Source: Sphingomonadaceae bacterium
Lineage (GTDB): Bacteria > Pseudomonadota > Alphaproteobacteria > Sphingomonadales > Sphingomonadaceae
Direction: 5' to 3'
Length of the DNA: 64,000 nucleotides
Assembly: GCA_947463325.1 (NCBI GenBank)
Contig: CANHQT010000003.1
Span: forward strand, 1-64,000
Part shown: positions 42,289 through 51,296 of the stretch, in pieces
How the letters are laid out: every line of letters starts with the position of its first letter
Position numbering within the stretch: position 1 is the first letter of the stretch
Notes under the pieces: generated by a model
What the model saw: the letters and a program-made list of their open reading frames with translations, nothing else
What the model was told of the DNA's origin: nothing
The model's database searches: none
Translations under genes and position numbers: made by a program

Positions 42289-43312
42289 AGTCCTCTCCCC
42301 TGCCGGCCAGCATCAGCGCGCCGGAATCGGCCAGCCTGCGGGCGATGGTCAGCATTTCCTTCTGTGCTTCCATGACCTCTGCGAGGCGCATTGGGCCGCG
42401 GTCTGCCATGTCGTCGCGGATGGAATCTGCGGCACGGCTGGACATGCAGCCGAACATCTTGTCGCGCAGCCGCTCGTCGGCCCCCTTCAGAGCGACGACC
42501 AGAATTTCATTCTCCACATTGCGGAGGAGGATGCCGAGATTCTTGTCATCGAGCGCCATCAGGTCTTCGAAGACGAACATTTCGTCCTCGATCCTCTGCG
42601 CCAGTTTCTGGTCGAGCGTGTTCAGCGTCTTGATGATGCGCTGATCATTGCCCGGGCGGGTATTGTTCATGATCTTGGCCGCCTCGCTCGCTCCGCCACG
42701 TGCTGCTGCGGGGGCGGTCGCTATCCGCGCCATCTGGTGGAGAAGTGTCTCCTCCAGTTCGGCGAGCGCCTCTCCGCTGACGGTATCGAGGGTGGCGACG
42801 CGGTAAACGACATCGGCCTGCATCTCGACTGGCAGCAACTGCAGAACGTCCGCCGCAATGGGCGGCTCGAGATGGGCGAGTACAATCGCCGCGATCTGCG
42901 GATGCTCGTGCTCGATCAGGCCAGTGATGGTCTTGCTGTCCATCCAGCGCAGGGCATCGAGCGAGCGGCTTCGTTGCGGCGGCGTGATCCGGGCGAGGAC
43001 GGTCTCTGCCCGGTCGACGCCCAGGGCATGTTCCATCACCGCACGGATGCGCGGCGCAGCGCCAAAGCCGATGGTGGTCCGCACGCGCGCGCGATCAGTG
43101 AATTGGGTGAGCACATCGTCGACATGCTCCTCGCTCACGTCCACGACATGAAACATGGCGCGACCGAGATGCTGGACCTCATGCGGTTCCAGGTTGCTCA
43201 ATATCTCTGCGGCCTCCTGATCACCCAGCAGCATCAGGAGAATGGCCGCGACCTCGCTGCCCGAAAGGGTAGAGGTGTCCTGTTCCTTTTCCGTCGTTTC
43301 AGGCTCAGCCAT
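42281..43312 (-). CDS. fliG: Motor switch protein FliG
   Basis: A 343-residue rotor protein with three armadillo-like domains. SEVAAILLMLLGDQEAAEIL is the N-terminal block, E-H-P-Q-I-A-A-I-V-L-A-H-L (about 120-135) the middle EHPQ motif, and the FVFEDLMALDDKNLGILLRN region with the charged torque helix (LKGADERLRDKMFGCMSSRA) the C-terminus. The ATG at 43312 follows GGAGG by 6 bases, overlapping fliF by 8; a start at 43336 would be deeper inside fliF. Confidence 0.95.
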   Translation of the reverse strand: MAEPETTEKEQDTSTLSGSEVAAILLMLLGDQEAAEILSNLEPHEVQHLGRAMFHVVDVSEEHVDDVLTQFTDRARVRTTIGFGAAPRIRAVMEHALGVDRAETVLARITPPQRSRSLDALRWMDSKTITGLIEHEHPQIAAIVLAHLEPPIAADVLQLLPVEMQADVVYRVATLDTVSGEALAELEETLLHQMARIATAPAAARGGASEAAKIMNNTRPGNDQRIIKTLNTLDQKLAQRIEDEMFVFEDLMALDDKNLGILLRNVENEILVVALKGADERLRDKMFGCMSSRAADSIRDDMADRGPMRLAEVMEAQKEMLTIARRLADSGALMLAGRGEDYV

Positions 43313-45026
43313 TCGAGCCTCCACTGCGCTCGACATCGGACTTGATGAGGTCTCTCACGACCAGCGCAGCCCGGGCAGGGTCCTGAGCCACGAACTGCCG
43401 GATCAACTTGGCGCGTGCCTCGTAACCATGCGTCGCCCGAATCATCTCCACCGTGACGGTGGGAGTGGCCCCGGCGTCGCTGGAAGCTGGCAGCGCGCCG
43501 CCCGACCGGGGAAGGTTGGTGGTGAGAAGCGAAATCGTCTCCTCCGCCTTTCGTTCGGCGGCCCGTTTGCTGCGACGCTTATAGAGCGGCCAGAAGAGGC
43601 CGAAGATCAGCATCGCCGCGATGAGGGCAGCGGTGAGGTTGCGCGCCACGAGCGGCATCCAGGACGCTTGCCACCATGTTTCGCTCTCGGTCGGCTGGGC
43701 GACAAAGGGGCGCGCCGAGAGTGCGACAACATCGCCCCGGGCCTCATTGAAACCGACAGCACCTTTGATCAGCGATTCCAGCTGCTGCATTTCGCCCGCG
43801 CTGCGCGCGCCGTTCGCGTTCGCCTTTACGGCCACCGCGACCGTTATTCTTGCCAGCGACGGGCTTTGCTGCCGCGTGACGGAGACTTCCCGGCCCAGCG
43901 CGAAGCGGCGGGAATAGTTTTCCGTGCGTCGCCCGGACGCCAGCGCTTCCGCCGGCACCGCCACAGGCGCTTCTGCTACGACCGTCGCCTCCGGCGGTGT
44001 ATTGGAAATGGTGCCCGGAATGCCTTCTGCCGTGGCGCTCTGGTCGGTGGAAAGCTGGCGTTCCTCGGTTAGCAGCGCAGCGGGATCCGCCGGCACCCCT
44101 TCACGGGTCGATTGGATGTCGCTGAAATCGAGGTCCACATTAACGTCGGCAGTGAAATTGCCCTCACCCAAAACCGGGGTGAGCAGGTGATTGAGCGACC
44201 GGAGATAGTCTTCTTCCATCTGGCGCTTGACCGCGAGCTGACGCTCGGCAGCAGATGAACCGAGGCCGCCCTGCTGACTCAGGAGCTTACCCATCTGGTC
44301 CACGACTGCGACTTTGTCCGTCGACAGCCCGGGAACGGATGAAGCCACCAGATTGACGATCGCCTGCACCTGGGAGTCGGACAGTGACCGGCCGGGCGCC
44401 AGAGTGAGCATGACCGATGCGGCAGGCTCCGCATTGTCACGGACGAAGGCTGACGGCGTGTTCTCCGCAATATGCACACGCGCAGAGCTGACGATATCGA
44501 TCTGCTCGATCGTTCGCGCCAGATCGGTCTGGCGGGCGTCGCGGATCCGCTCCAGCTCGACGGCGCGCGATGACCCGAGGGGAATCGAGCCCATCATCTC
44601 ACCCATCGCCGGTGCCGAGCGCGGCAGGCCTTCGCTGGCCAGGGTCATCCGGGCGCGATGATAGTCGGTTTCCGAGACATTGATGATGCCGGTCGACGGG
44701 TCGATCGAATAGCCGATACCGCTGGCGTTCAGCGTTTCGACCATCTGCGACCGCTCGGCGTCGGAGGCTTGCGGAAACAGCGAACGGCTGGCGGGCTGGG
44801 CAAGCATGACCCAGGCGAGCGCGACGGCGCTGACGGCAGCAAGACCGATCAGGGCCGGCATCGCCCTGACTACGGCCGGCTGCTGCATGAAGGAGCCGAC
44901 CTTCGAAAGCGGCCCGTTCTGCCGTTCAAGCCAGCTCGCCATATTTCCGGTTGCGGCAGCCCCGCCCCTCTCCTGCAAGGGGAGGGTCGATGAGGCCGCT
45001 TGCGATGGCAGTGACAAATCCGCCAT
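43305..45026 (-). CDS. fliF: MS-ring protein FliF
   Basis: A 573-residue MS-ring protein. The YscJ-type domain (L-F-P-Q-A-S-D-A-E-R-S, then N-V-S-E-T-D-Y-H-R-A-R-M-T-L-A-S-E-G-L-P) lies between two transmembrane helices (about 52-76 and 450-475), and LARTIEQIDIVSSARVHIAE is typical. Residues 14-21 (TLPLQERG) are encoded by a palindromic repeat, suggesting an element inserted in frame. The start ATG overlaps the fliE stop by one base. Confidence 0.95.
   Translation of the reverse strand: MADLSLPSQAASSTLPLQERGGAAATGNMASWLERQNGPLSKVGSFMQQPAVVRAMPALIGLAAVSAVALAWVMLAQPASRSLFPQASDAERSQMVETLNASGIGYSIDPSTGIINVSETDYHRARMTLASEGLPRSAPAMGEMMGSIPLGSSRAVELERIRDARQTDLARTIEQIDIVSSARVHIAENTPSAFVRDNAEPAASVMLTLAPGRSLSDSQVQAIVNLVASSVPGLSTDKVAVVDQMGKLLSQQGGLGSSAAERQLAVKRQMEEDYLRSLNHLLTPVLGEGNFTADVNVDLDFSDIQSTREGVPADPAALLTEERQLSTDQSATAEGIPGTISNTPPEATVVAEAPVAVPAEALASGRRTENYSRRFALGREVSVTRQQSPSLARITVAVAVKANANGARSAGEMQQLESLIKGAVGFNEARGDVVALSARPFVAQPTESETWWQASWMPLVARNLTAALIAAMLIFGLFWPLYKRRSKRAAERKAEETISLLTTNLPRSGGALPASSDAGATPTVTVEMIRATHGYEARAKLIRQFVAQDPARAALVVRDLIKSDVERSGGSNG
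44966..44986. repeat. Palindromic repeat inside fliF 5' coding region
   Basis: A 9-bp stem (one G-U pair) around the trinucleotide GCA: CCCTCTCCT-GCA-AGGGGAGGG. It codes for TLPLQERG in FliF before the first transmembrane helix and belongs to the class of CTCCC...GGGAG hairpins scattered in sphingomonad genomes. Confidence 0.65.
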
Positions 45027-45370
45027 CAGACCGGCATGCCCATGATGTCTTTATAGGCTGAGAGGAGTCTATTGCGGACCTGCAGCGTCGCCTCGAAGCC
45101 GATCGAGGCCTGCTGGCGAGTGAGCATGACGGCCGCAATGTCGGTGACTTCGCCACGCTCATAGGCCTCGCTGATCGCCTGTGACTGCTTCATCGAACTG
45201 TTCACTTGCTGCAGGGCGTTTTCCAGCGCGGAGGTGAAACCTTCCTGCGGCACAGCGGGCGCACCAAGCTGGCCGGCAATTGAGTCACGACCAGACGCCC
45301 GCCGGATGGCTTCATTCTGGCTGAGAATGCTGTCTCTCAGTGCGAGCACCTGACTTGCATCGAAACTCAT
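45026..45370 (-). CDS. fliE: Hook-basal body protein FliE
   Basis: A 114-residue protein joining the MS ring and rod. F-T-S-A-L-E-N-A-L-Q-Q-V-N, then AYERGEVTDIAAVMLTRQQASIGFEATLQVRNRLLSAY, is the FliE signature. The ATG at 45370 (MSFDASQ) has GAGGG about 6 bases upstream. It is the first gene of the fliE-to-fliS operon and lies 54 bases after a sigma-54 promoter. Confidence 0.93.
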   Translation of the reverse strand: MSFDASQVLALRDSILSQNEAIRRASGRDSIAGQLGAPAVPQEGFTSALENALQQVNSSMKQSQAISEAYERGEVTDIAAVMLTRQQASIGFEATLQVRNRLLSAYKDIMGMPV

Positions 45371-45423
45371 CTGAACCCTCGGCTGCATAGGCACGACGCT
45401 CTCCGCGCCGCAGACGCGAAAAC

Positions 45424-45439
45424 AGCAAAAGGCGTGCCA
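45424..45439 (-). promoter_or_regulatory. Sigma-54 promoter for the fliE operon
   Basis: On the minus strand TGGCACG-CCTT-TTGCT, full consensus with GG-N10-GC spacing, about 54 bases before fliE. It drives the basal-body/export operon. Confidence 0.88.
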
Positions 45440-45529
45440 GTCCCAGAATTTCGCGATTTTCCGTACCTTGCGTGCAGCGGTCTGTCCGGATTTCGTCGCG
45501 ATCCGACGATTTTCTGACTCCCCCCCTGT

Positions 45530-45554
45530 TTAAGCTTTGGCGGGGACGGACGTT
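45530..45554 (+). promoter_or_regulatory. Candidate sigma-28 promoter for fliC
   Basis: TTAA (45530-45533), 17 bases, CGTT (45551-45554), with TTAAGCTT matching 6 of 8 positions of the FliA -35 element TAAAGTTT. It lies about 55 bases before the flagellin ATG. Confidence 0.65.
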
Positions 45555-45608
45555 CGTTGTCTGGCGACCTGATGGCAGGTCAGATGGCGAAGAGAAGGAC
45601 AGACCGAC

Positions 45609-46418
45609 ATGACCGTAATCAACACCAACATGGCGTCCATGCGTGCGCAGAATGGCAGCCGCCTTGCCGATCAGGCGCTGGCGACTGCAATGGAACGCCT
45701 GTCGACCGGCAAGCGTATCAACTCGGCTCGCGACGACGCAGCAGGCCTTGCAATTGCTTCCTCGATGACCTCGCAGATCCGCGGCATGAGCCAGGCTGTG
45801 CGCAATGCCAACGACGGCATTTCGCTTGCTCAGACGGCCGAAGGCGCGCTGAACGAAGTCACCAACATGCTGCAGCGTGTTCGCGAACTGGCCGTGCAGA
45901 GCGCCAGCGGCACCTACAGCGATGATGACCGTGCCAACCTCCAGGTCGAAGTGGCCGAGCTCGGCGCACAGATCGATGACATCGTCGCGAACACCAGCTT
46001 CAACGGCACGACGCTGTTTGGCACCGCGGACGTGACCATCACTATCCAGACCGGTTCGGCTTCGACCGATCAGACTGACCTTGTGATCACCGGCTTCGAC
46101 CTGACGGACGCTTCGGGCTCCGACATATCAACGGCTGGCGGTGCGACGACCGCGATCGGCGATGCTGACACTGCTCTGGAAGCCGTGGCTGCAACACGCG
46201 CCGCTCTCGGTGCCGGTCAGAGCCGCATGGAATCCACCGTGAACAATCTGGCCAACCAGATCACCAACCTGAACGACGCCCGGTCGCGGATCGAAGACGC
46301 CGATTATTCGGTTGAAACGGCCAACCTGGCGAAAGCCCAGATCCTGAGCCAGGCATCGACAGCGATGCTTGCACAGGCAAACCAGAGCCAGCAGGGCGTT
46401 CTCAGCCTTCTGCGCTAA
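45609..46418 (+). CDS. fliC: Flagellin FliC
   Basis: A compact 269-residue flagellin. The D0/D1 ends are complete: [40 protein letters not shown], and the C-terminal [20 protein letters not shown]...[13 protein letters not shown]. The surface-exposed D2/D3 part is reduced to about 60 residues. Only one flagellin gene is in the window. GAAGGA precedes the ATG by about 10 bases, and a strong terminator follows. Confidence 0.96.
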   Translation: MTVINTNMASMRAQNGSRLADQALATAMERLSTGKRINSARDDAAGLAIASSMTSQIRGMSQAVRNANDGISLAQTAEGALNEVTNMLQRVRELAVQSASGTYSDDDRANLQVEVAELGAQIDDIVANTSFNGTTLFGTADVTITIQTGSASTDQTDLVITGFDLTDASGSDISTAGGATTAIGDADTALEAVAATRAALGAGQSRMESTVNNLANQITNLNDARSRIEDADYSVETANLAKAQILSQASTAMLAQANQSQQGVLSLLR

Positions 46419-46443
46419 AACATCCTTGGTCCCTACCTTGGAG

Positions 46444-46477
46444 GGCGGCTTGGACATGGTCCAGGCCGCCTTTCTTT
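46444..46477 (+). terminator. Rho-independent terminator of fliC
   Basis: A 12-bp stem (GGCGGCTTGGAC / GTCCAGGCCGCC, one G-U pair) with an ATG loop, followed by TTTCTTT, 25 bases after the fliC stop. Confidence 0.9.
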
Positions 46478-46579
46478 ATGGAACCCGCGCAAGCAACTGA
46501 TTGCCTGATCGTGTCATCACGCCACGGCTCATCGTGAATTGGTTCAGAACCAGGTGAGAATGGGAAAACGCCTCGGCGC

Positions 46580-46619
46580 GGGGCTCGCTGTGGCCCGGGG
46601 CTCACTATGGCCCGGGGCT
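46580..46619. repeat. 17-bp tandem repeat
   Basis: Two tandem 17-base units, GGGGCTCGCTGTGGCCC and GGGGCTCACTATGGCCC, plus a partial third GGGGCT, just downstream of the tRNA-Ser gene (minus strand). Confidence 0.6.
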
Positions 46620-46634
46620 AAAGAACGCAGAAAA

Positions 46635-46727
46635 TGGCGGAGACGGAGGGATTCGAACCCTCGGTAGCCCCTTAAAGACTACGACGGTTTAGCAAACCGC
46701 TGGTTTCAGCCACTCACCCACGTCTCC
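46635..46727 (-). tRNA. tRNA-Ser (GCT)
   Basis: A 93-base serine tRNA including the encoded CCA. The acceptor arm GGAGACG/CGTCTCC, a D-arm with GTGGCTGA, the anticodon loop TTGCTAA with anticodon GCT, a long type II variable arm and GGTTCGAATCC in the T arm are all visible. It reads serine AGC/AGU codons. Confidence 0.97.
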
Positions 46728-46917
46728 GCACTTTTGAGGGCCGCGGCGGGCTATAGAGAGCGCTTCGGGCGCGTGCAACCGCAATCCACGGATTCATTCT
46801 GCCGCAAATAGGATTCGGCTCGGCGCGCAGGCACTATCCTGTTGTAGCATAGGCGATTCATGATGCAGACAGGTGTAGTGCGTCATGTTTCGTGGCTGCA
46901 CATCAGGGAGAATTTTC

Positions 46918-47718
46918 ATGGCGGACTGGACCCGATTGAAGCGCGCTGCGGCTGGTATCTCGGCAGCCATCGCCGTGCTCGCATCGCCGGTCGCGGCCCA
47001 GGTACGCACGGTCGATCCCAACACGGTGATCGACGCCGACCTCGATCAACCGGCCACGCCGGCACCTGCTCCGGCCCCGTCAGCAGGCGCGGCATGGACG
47101 ACCGAAGGGCTTGCAACCGATGAAACGGTGTCCGCCGCAGATGCCGATGCTGCTACGCCCACCCCTCCTCCGCCAGTCGATGCTTCCGCAGCCGCCAGCG
47201 CGGCTGTCGCATCGGTACCCACTGCACCGCCCAGCCTTACCTATCAGCGCGATGATCTGATCGGTGCGGCAGAGGGTGTGTTCGGCCGCGGCGCCGAGGG
47301 CGTGGCGCGGATGATTGAGAATATCCTGCGCGAACAGGGCGAACCCAACGGCTATATCGTTGGTCGCGAAGCAGGAGGAGCCTTCATATTCGGGCTACGA
47401 TATGGTTCGGGCACGCTCCATCATCGCGTCGAAGGCCAACGGCCCGTCTATTGGACCGGCCCATCACTGGGTCTCGACGCTGGCGCCAATGCATCCAGCA
47501 CCTTCGTGCTGATCTATAACCTGCATGATAGCGAAGAATTGTTCGAACGCTTCCCGGCAGGCGAAGGCGCCGGCTATCTGATCGGCGGTCTCAATGCCAG
47601 CTACCTGAGGCGCGGCGATACGGTGCTGATCCCGATCCGAGCCGGTCTGGGCGCGCGTGCAGGGGTGAATGTGGGTTATATGAAGTTTTCCCGCCGGCAG
47701 CGCTGGCTGCCGTTCTGA
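46918..47718 (+). CDS. DUF1134 / EipA-family periplasmic protein
   Basis: A 266-residue exported protein. A signal peptide (about 1-25, ending V-A-A-Q) and a Pro/Ala-rich linker precede a C-terminal DUF1134 domain with Y-I-V-G-R-E-A-G-G-A-F-I-F-G-L-R-Y-G-S-G and the GPSLGLDAGANASSTFVLIYNL block. The family includes the Brucella cell-envelope integrity protein EipA. AGGGAG at 46905-46910 fits the ATG at 46918. It converges with apt. Confidence 0.88.
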   Translation: MADWTRLKRAAAGISAAIAVLASPVAAQVRTVDPNTVIDADLDQPATPAPAPAPSAGAAWTTEGLATDETVSAADADAATPTPPPPVDASAAASAAVASVPTAPPSLTYQRDDLIGAAEGVFGRGAEGVARMIENILREQGEPNGYIVGREAGGAFIFGLRYGSGTLHHRVEGQRPVYWTGPSLGLDAGANASSTFVLIYNLHDSEELFERFPAGEGAGYLIGGLNASYLRRGDTVLIPIRAGLGARAGVNVGYMKFSRRQRWLPF

Positions 47719-47725
47719 GGGCGCT

Positions 47726-48289
47726 TCAATAGACCAGCAGGGCATCGCAGGCGATGCCCTGCGCCTCAATCGGTGCCCGCCCGCCCAGTGCGGCCAGTTC
47801 GATCAGGAACAGCGCGCCCACAGGATCACCGCCCGCGCGGCGGACCAGTTCAGCGGCCGCATTGACCGTCCCCCCCGTCGCCAGCAAATCATCAATCAGC
47901 AGGACACGCGCCTGCTGCTCTACAGCGTCGACATGGATCTCCAGCCGGTCTCGGCCATATTCTAGGCCATAATCGACCCCGTGCGTGTCGGCAGGCAGCT
48001 TTCCGGGCTTGCGCACCGGCACCAGCCCGATGCCGAGTGCCAGCGCGACCGGTGCCCCGAACAGGAAACCGCGCGATTCAACCGCGACGATCACATCGGG
48101 TTCGAAACGCCGCGCACGTTCCACCAGCACAGCAACCGCATCAGCGAAGAGCGCGCCGTGGCCAATCATCGGCGTAATGTCGCGGAACAATATGCCTGGC
48201 TGCGGAAAGTCCGGGATGATGCGAATGGCCGCATCGATTGCCGCCAGACGATCGGCTTCGGAAACGACAGGGGGCGCGGAACCGGTCAT
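47726..48289 (-). CDS. apt: Adenine phosphoribosyltransferase
   Basis: A 187-residue type I phosphoribosyltransferase that salvages adenine to AMP using PRPP. F-P-Q-P-G-I-L-F-R-D-I-T-P (about 28-40) is Apt-specific, A-V-E-S-R-G-F-L-F-G contacts adenine, and V-L-L-I-D-D-L-L-A-T-G-G-T is the PRPP loop. Its last codons contain a near-perfect 22-base palindrome (47739-47760). Confidence 0.95.
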   Translation of the reverse strand: MTGSAPPVVSEADRLAAIDAAIRIIPDFPQPGILFRDITPMIGHGALFADAVAVLVERARRFEPDVIVAVESRGFLFGAPVALALGIGLVPVRKPGKLPADTHGVDYGLEYGRDRLEIHVDAVEQQARVLLIDDLLATGGTVNAAAELVRRAGGDPVGALFLIELAALGGRAPIEAQGIACDALLVY

Positions 48290-48341
48290 TCCGACCGCCC
48301 TCCGCGCCCCCCGATGTGGAGCATCAGCTCCGTCAAAACCG

Positions 48342-49184
48342 TCAACGGCCTTTCTTTTCCGCCCAGATCGACCGGTAGGACATGTAAGCCAGGATGGTGA
48401 AGATCAGCAGGAAGCCGAGCACGGCCCAACCCGTCTTGATCCGGTTTTCCAGCTTCGGTTCGGATGTCCAGACGAGGAAGGCTGTCACGTCCCGTGCCAT
48501 CTGGTCGGGCGTCGCGCGGGTGCCATCATCATAGGTCACCTGGCCTTCACCGGTCAGCGGATTGGCCATCGCGATGTTGAGGCTGGCGAAATAGGGGTTG
48601 TAGCTCAGTCCGACGCCGGGGCGCAGTGCCTCCGGCAACTCCGCCGGAACATCGCGATAGCCGGTGAGCAGCGAGTAGATATAATCTTGATGCCCCGCGC
48701 GCGCCTTGACGATCAGCGACAGATCCGGCGGGATGGCATTGTTGTTCGCGGCCCGGGCTGCAATTTCGTTAGGATAGGGCGACGGGAAGCGATCGGTTGG
48801 GATCGGTGCGCGCATTGCTGCCTCGCCCGTGTTCGGATCAACCGACGGCGTCTGGATCGGCCACTCAGCCGCAATCGTCTTAACCTGGTCTTCGCTGTAG
48901 CCAATCGCTTCGAGATTGCGGAACGACACCAGATTGAGGCCGTGACAGGCGGCGCACACTTCCTTGTAAACGCGGAAGCCGCGCTGCAGCTGCACGCGAT
49001 CAAACTGGGCGAACGGCCCGCTTGACGGCAGGTTCGCAGGGCGCGGCTCCTGCTGCCAAAAATAGGGCGTGTTCTTGGGGTCTTCAGTCGGCGTGGTCGC
49101 CATCGTCCACACTGTGGTGACGAGCGCGAACACCAGCGCCATGCAGAAGCCGAGACCGACGAGGATACCGAGCGGGCGAACCAT
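48342..49184 (-). CDS. petC: Cytochrome c1 of the bc1 complex
   Basis: A 280-residue cytochrome c1. The haem site C-A-A-C-H is at about 69-73 (EVCAACHGLN), with axial methionine region further on (SLNIAMANPLTGEGQVTY). A C-terminal transmembrane anchor (GWAVLGFLLIFTILAY) and an N-terminal signal/anchor (about 1-25) fit. It passes electrons from the Rieske centre to cytochrome c. It is the third gene of petABC, 22 bases after petB. Confidence 0.95.
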   Translation of the reverse strand: MVRPLGILVGLGFCMALVFALVTTVWTMATTPTEDPKNTPYFWQQEPRPANLPSSGPFAQFDRVQLQRGFRVYKEVCAACHGLNLVSFRNLEAIGYSEDQVKTIAAEWPIQTPSVDPNTGEAAMRAPIPTDRFPSPYPNEIAARAANNNAIPPDLSLIVKARAGHQDYIYSLLTGYRDVPAELPEALRPGVGLSYNPYFASLNIAMANPLTGEGQVTYDDGTRATPDQMARDVTAFLVWTSEPKLENRIKTGWAVLGFLLIFTILAYMSYRSIWAEKKGR

Positions 49185-49206
49185 TTTTCTAATCCTTTCC
49201 CGAAGC

Positions 49207-50499
49207 TCAGGCAGTCGCCGGCGTGGCGCCGACAGCGGGGGTTTCAGCCTTGCCGAGCACCGATTCGGTGATCGACATCGGCAGCGGCTCGGGCTTTTCG
49301 AAATAGGAGATCATCGGAATGATGATCAGGAAGTGCGCGAAATAATAGAGCGCGGCGACCTGACCCAGCGGCACCCACAGGCCCTCTGCCGGCATCGCAC
49401 CCACCACACCGAGCACGGCGATACAGGGCAGTAGGCCGAACCAGAAGAACTTGCGATACAGCGGACGATAGCTGGCCGAACGGATCGGCGACTTGTCCAG
49501 CCAGGGCAGGAAGAACAGCAGCGCGATCGAGCCGAACATGGCGATGACGCCCCACAGCTTCGCGTCGATCCAGAGGAAGTTGTAAGTGAACGCCTTCAGG
49601 ATCGCATAGAAGGGCAGGAAGTACCATTCGGGCACAATGTGCGCCGGCGTCGAGAGCGGGTTGGCCGGGATATAATTGTCCGGGTGGCCCAGCATGTTCG
49701 GCGCGAAGAACACAACCGAACAGAAGGCGATCAGGAACACGCCAAGGCCGAAGCCGTCCTTGGATGTGTAATAGGGGTGGAACGGCACCGTATCCTGCTC
49801 GCTCTTCACATCGATACCGGTGGGGTTGTTCGACCCCGGGATGTGCAGCGCCCAGATGTGCAGGATGATGACACCCGCAATCACGAACGGCAGCAGATAG
49901 TGGAGCGAGAAGAAGCGGTTGAGCGCGGCATTGTCAGGCACAAAACCGCCCAGCAGCCATTCGCGCAGCGGTTCACCCACCAGCGGGATGGCGGAGAAGA
50001 AGCCGGTGATCACCTGCGCACCCCAGAAGCTCATCTGACCCCAGGGAAGCACATAGCCCATGAAAGCAGTCGCCATCATCAGCAGGAAGATCACGACACC
50101 GAGCAGCCACACCATTTCACGCGGGGCCTTGTACGAACCGTAATAGAGGCCGCGGAAAATGTGGATGTAGACGACAATGAAGAAGAAGCTGGCGCCGTTC
50201 ATGTGCAGATAGCGGAGCAGCCAGCCGGCGTTCACGTCGCGCATGATATATTCGACGCTGTTGAACGCGACCGCGGTGTTCGCGGCATAGTTCATCGCCA
50301 GCACGATGCCGGTGATGATCTGGATCATCAGCGCGAACCCGGCGAGGACGCCGAAGTTCCAGAAATAGTTGAGGTTGCGCGGCACCGGATAGCCGGCACC
50401 GATCGCGCCATAGACGAGGCGGGGCAGCGGCAGACGTTCATCCATCCACTGCATGAAGCCGTTCTGCGGCTGATATTCCTTTGCCCAGGGGAAGCTCAT
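49207..50499 (-). CDS. petB: Cytochrome b of the bc1 complex
   Basis: A 430-residue, eight-helix cytochrome b. Haem-ligating histidine pairs lie in the [16 protein letters not shown] and [20 protein letters not shown] helices. The Qo-site P-E-W-Y and [13 protein letters not shown] motifs are both present. It is the core of quinol oxidation. It follows the Rieske gene by 11 bases. Confidence 0.97.
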   Translation of the reverse strand: MSFPWAKEYQPQNGFMQWMDERLPLPRLVYGAIGAGYPVPRNLNYFWNFGVLAGFALMIQIITGIVLAMNYAANTAVAFNSVEYIMRDVNAGWLLRYLHMNGASFFFIVVYIHIFRGLYYGSYKAPREMVWLLGVVIFLLMMATAFMGYVLPWGQMSFWGAQVITGFFSAIPLVGEPLREWLLGGFVPDNAALNRFFSLHYLLPFVIAGVIILHIWALHIPGSNNPTGIDVKSEQDTVPFHPYYTSKDGFGLGVFLIAFCSVVFFAPNMLGHPDNYIPANPLSTPAHIVPEWYFLPFYAILKAFTYNFLWIDAKLWGVIAMFGSIALLFFLPWLDKSPIRSASYRPLYRKFFWFGLLPCIAVLGVVGAMPAEGLWVPLGQVAALYYFAHFLIIIPMISYFEKPEPLPMSITESVLGKAETPAVGATPATA

Positions 50500-50510
50500 G
50501 CTCTCGCTCC

Positions 50511-51071
50511 TCAGCCGATCAGGACGGCGGTGTCAGACGTGAATTCATAAGGCGGCACGACGAGGTTCGTCGGAGCCGGGCCTTTGCGGATGCGGCCCGC
50601 GGTGTCGTAGTGCGAGCCATGGCAGGGGCAGAAATATCCGCCATATTCGCCCTTGTTCTCGCCCTCGGCCGCGCCCAGCGGCACGCAGCCCAGATGGGTG
50701 CAGACGCCAAGCGTGATGAGATAGGCTTCCTTGCCCGGCTTGGTCCGCTCGGCGAGCGTCTGCGGGTCACGCAGGTCGGCAGAGGGGACATCATTCGCCT
50801 CGGCAATTTCTTCGGCCGTCAGATGGCGGACGAACACCGGCTGCTTGCGCCAGGTGGTCTTGATTGCCTGGCCCGGCTGGATCGCCGCAACATCGAGTTC
50901 GGTCGTCGACAGGGCCAGAACATCGGCGGCGGGCGCCATCTGGTAGACGAGCGGAGTCACGGCCGCGACCGCGCCCACGCCTGCGAAGCTGACCGCTGCG
51001 ATGTGGATGAAATCGCGACGACGAACGCCGTCCGTACCCTCTTCGCCGAGCGGCCTTTGCTCATCAGCCAT
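50511..51071 (-). CDS. petA: Ubiquinol-cytochrome c reductase iron-sulfur (Rieske) subunit
   Basis: A 186-residue Rieske protein. A Tat-type RRRDFI motif before the single N-terminal helix (about 15-45) and the cluster ligands C-T-H-L-G-C and C-P-C-H-G-S in the C-terminal domain identify it. It is the first gene of petABC, divergent from trmL. Confidence 0.96.
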   Translation of the reverse strand: MADEQRPLGEEGTDGVRRRDFIHIAAVSFAGVGAVAAVTPLVYQMAPAADVLALSTTELDVAAIQPGQAIKTTWRKQPVFVRHLTAEEIAEANDVPSADLRDPQTLAERTKPGKEAYLITLGVCTHLGCVPLGAAEGENKGEYGGYFCPCHGSHYDTAGRIRKGPAPTNLVVPPYEFTSDTAVLIG

Positions 51072-51296
51072 AAAACAACCCTAGCTTTCCGCCCCTCGGG
51101 GCCTATCCGCAACCGCGCTTTCGGAGGCCTGTGCCGGCGGGCGCATCTACGCCATTGCCGCCGCCTCGTGGCGTCGATTTGGCGGCCTGATAGCGATGGC
51201 CCGCGCCATTGCCAATGCGATTCTTGCATGGCTGTGACAGTGAAATTCGGCATACCCTTGCCGCCGGGCCAGACAGGCGTCACTTTGGGTGCCGAA

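Noticed and set aside
46635-46727. tRNA-Ser as an island attachment site
   Set aside because: No integrase and no second copy of the tRNA 3' end were found nearby; the flanking genes are core functions.
49639-50550. 303-codon plus-strand open frame
   Set aside because: Antisense to cytochrome b, with low-complexity charged translation and no motif.
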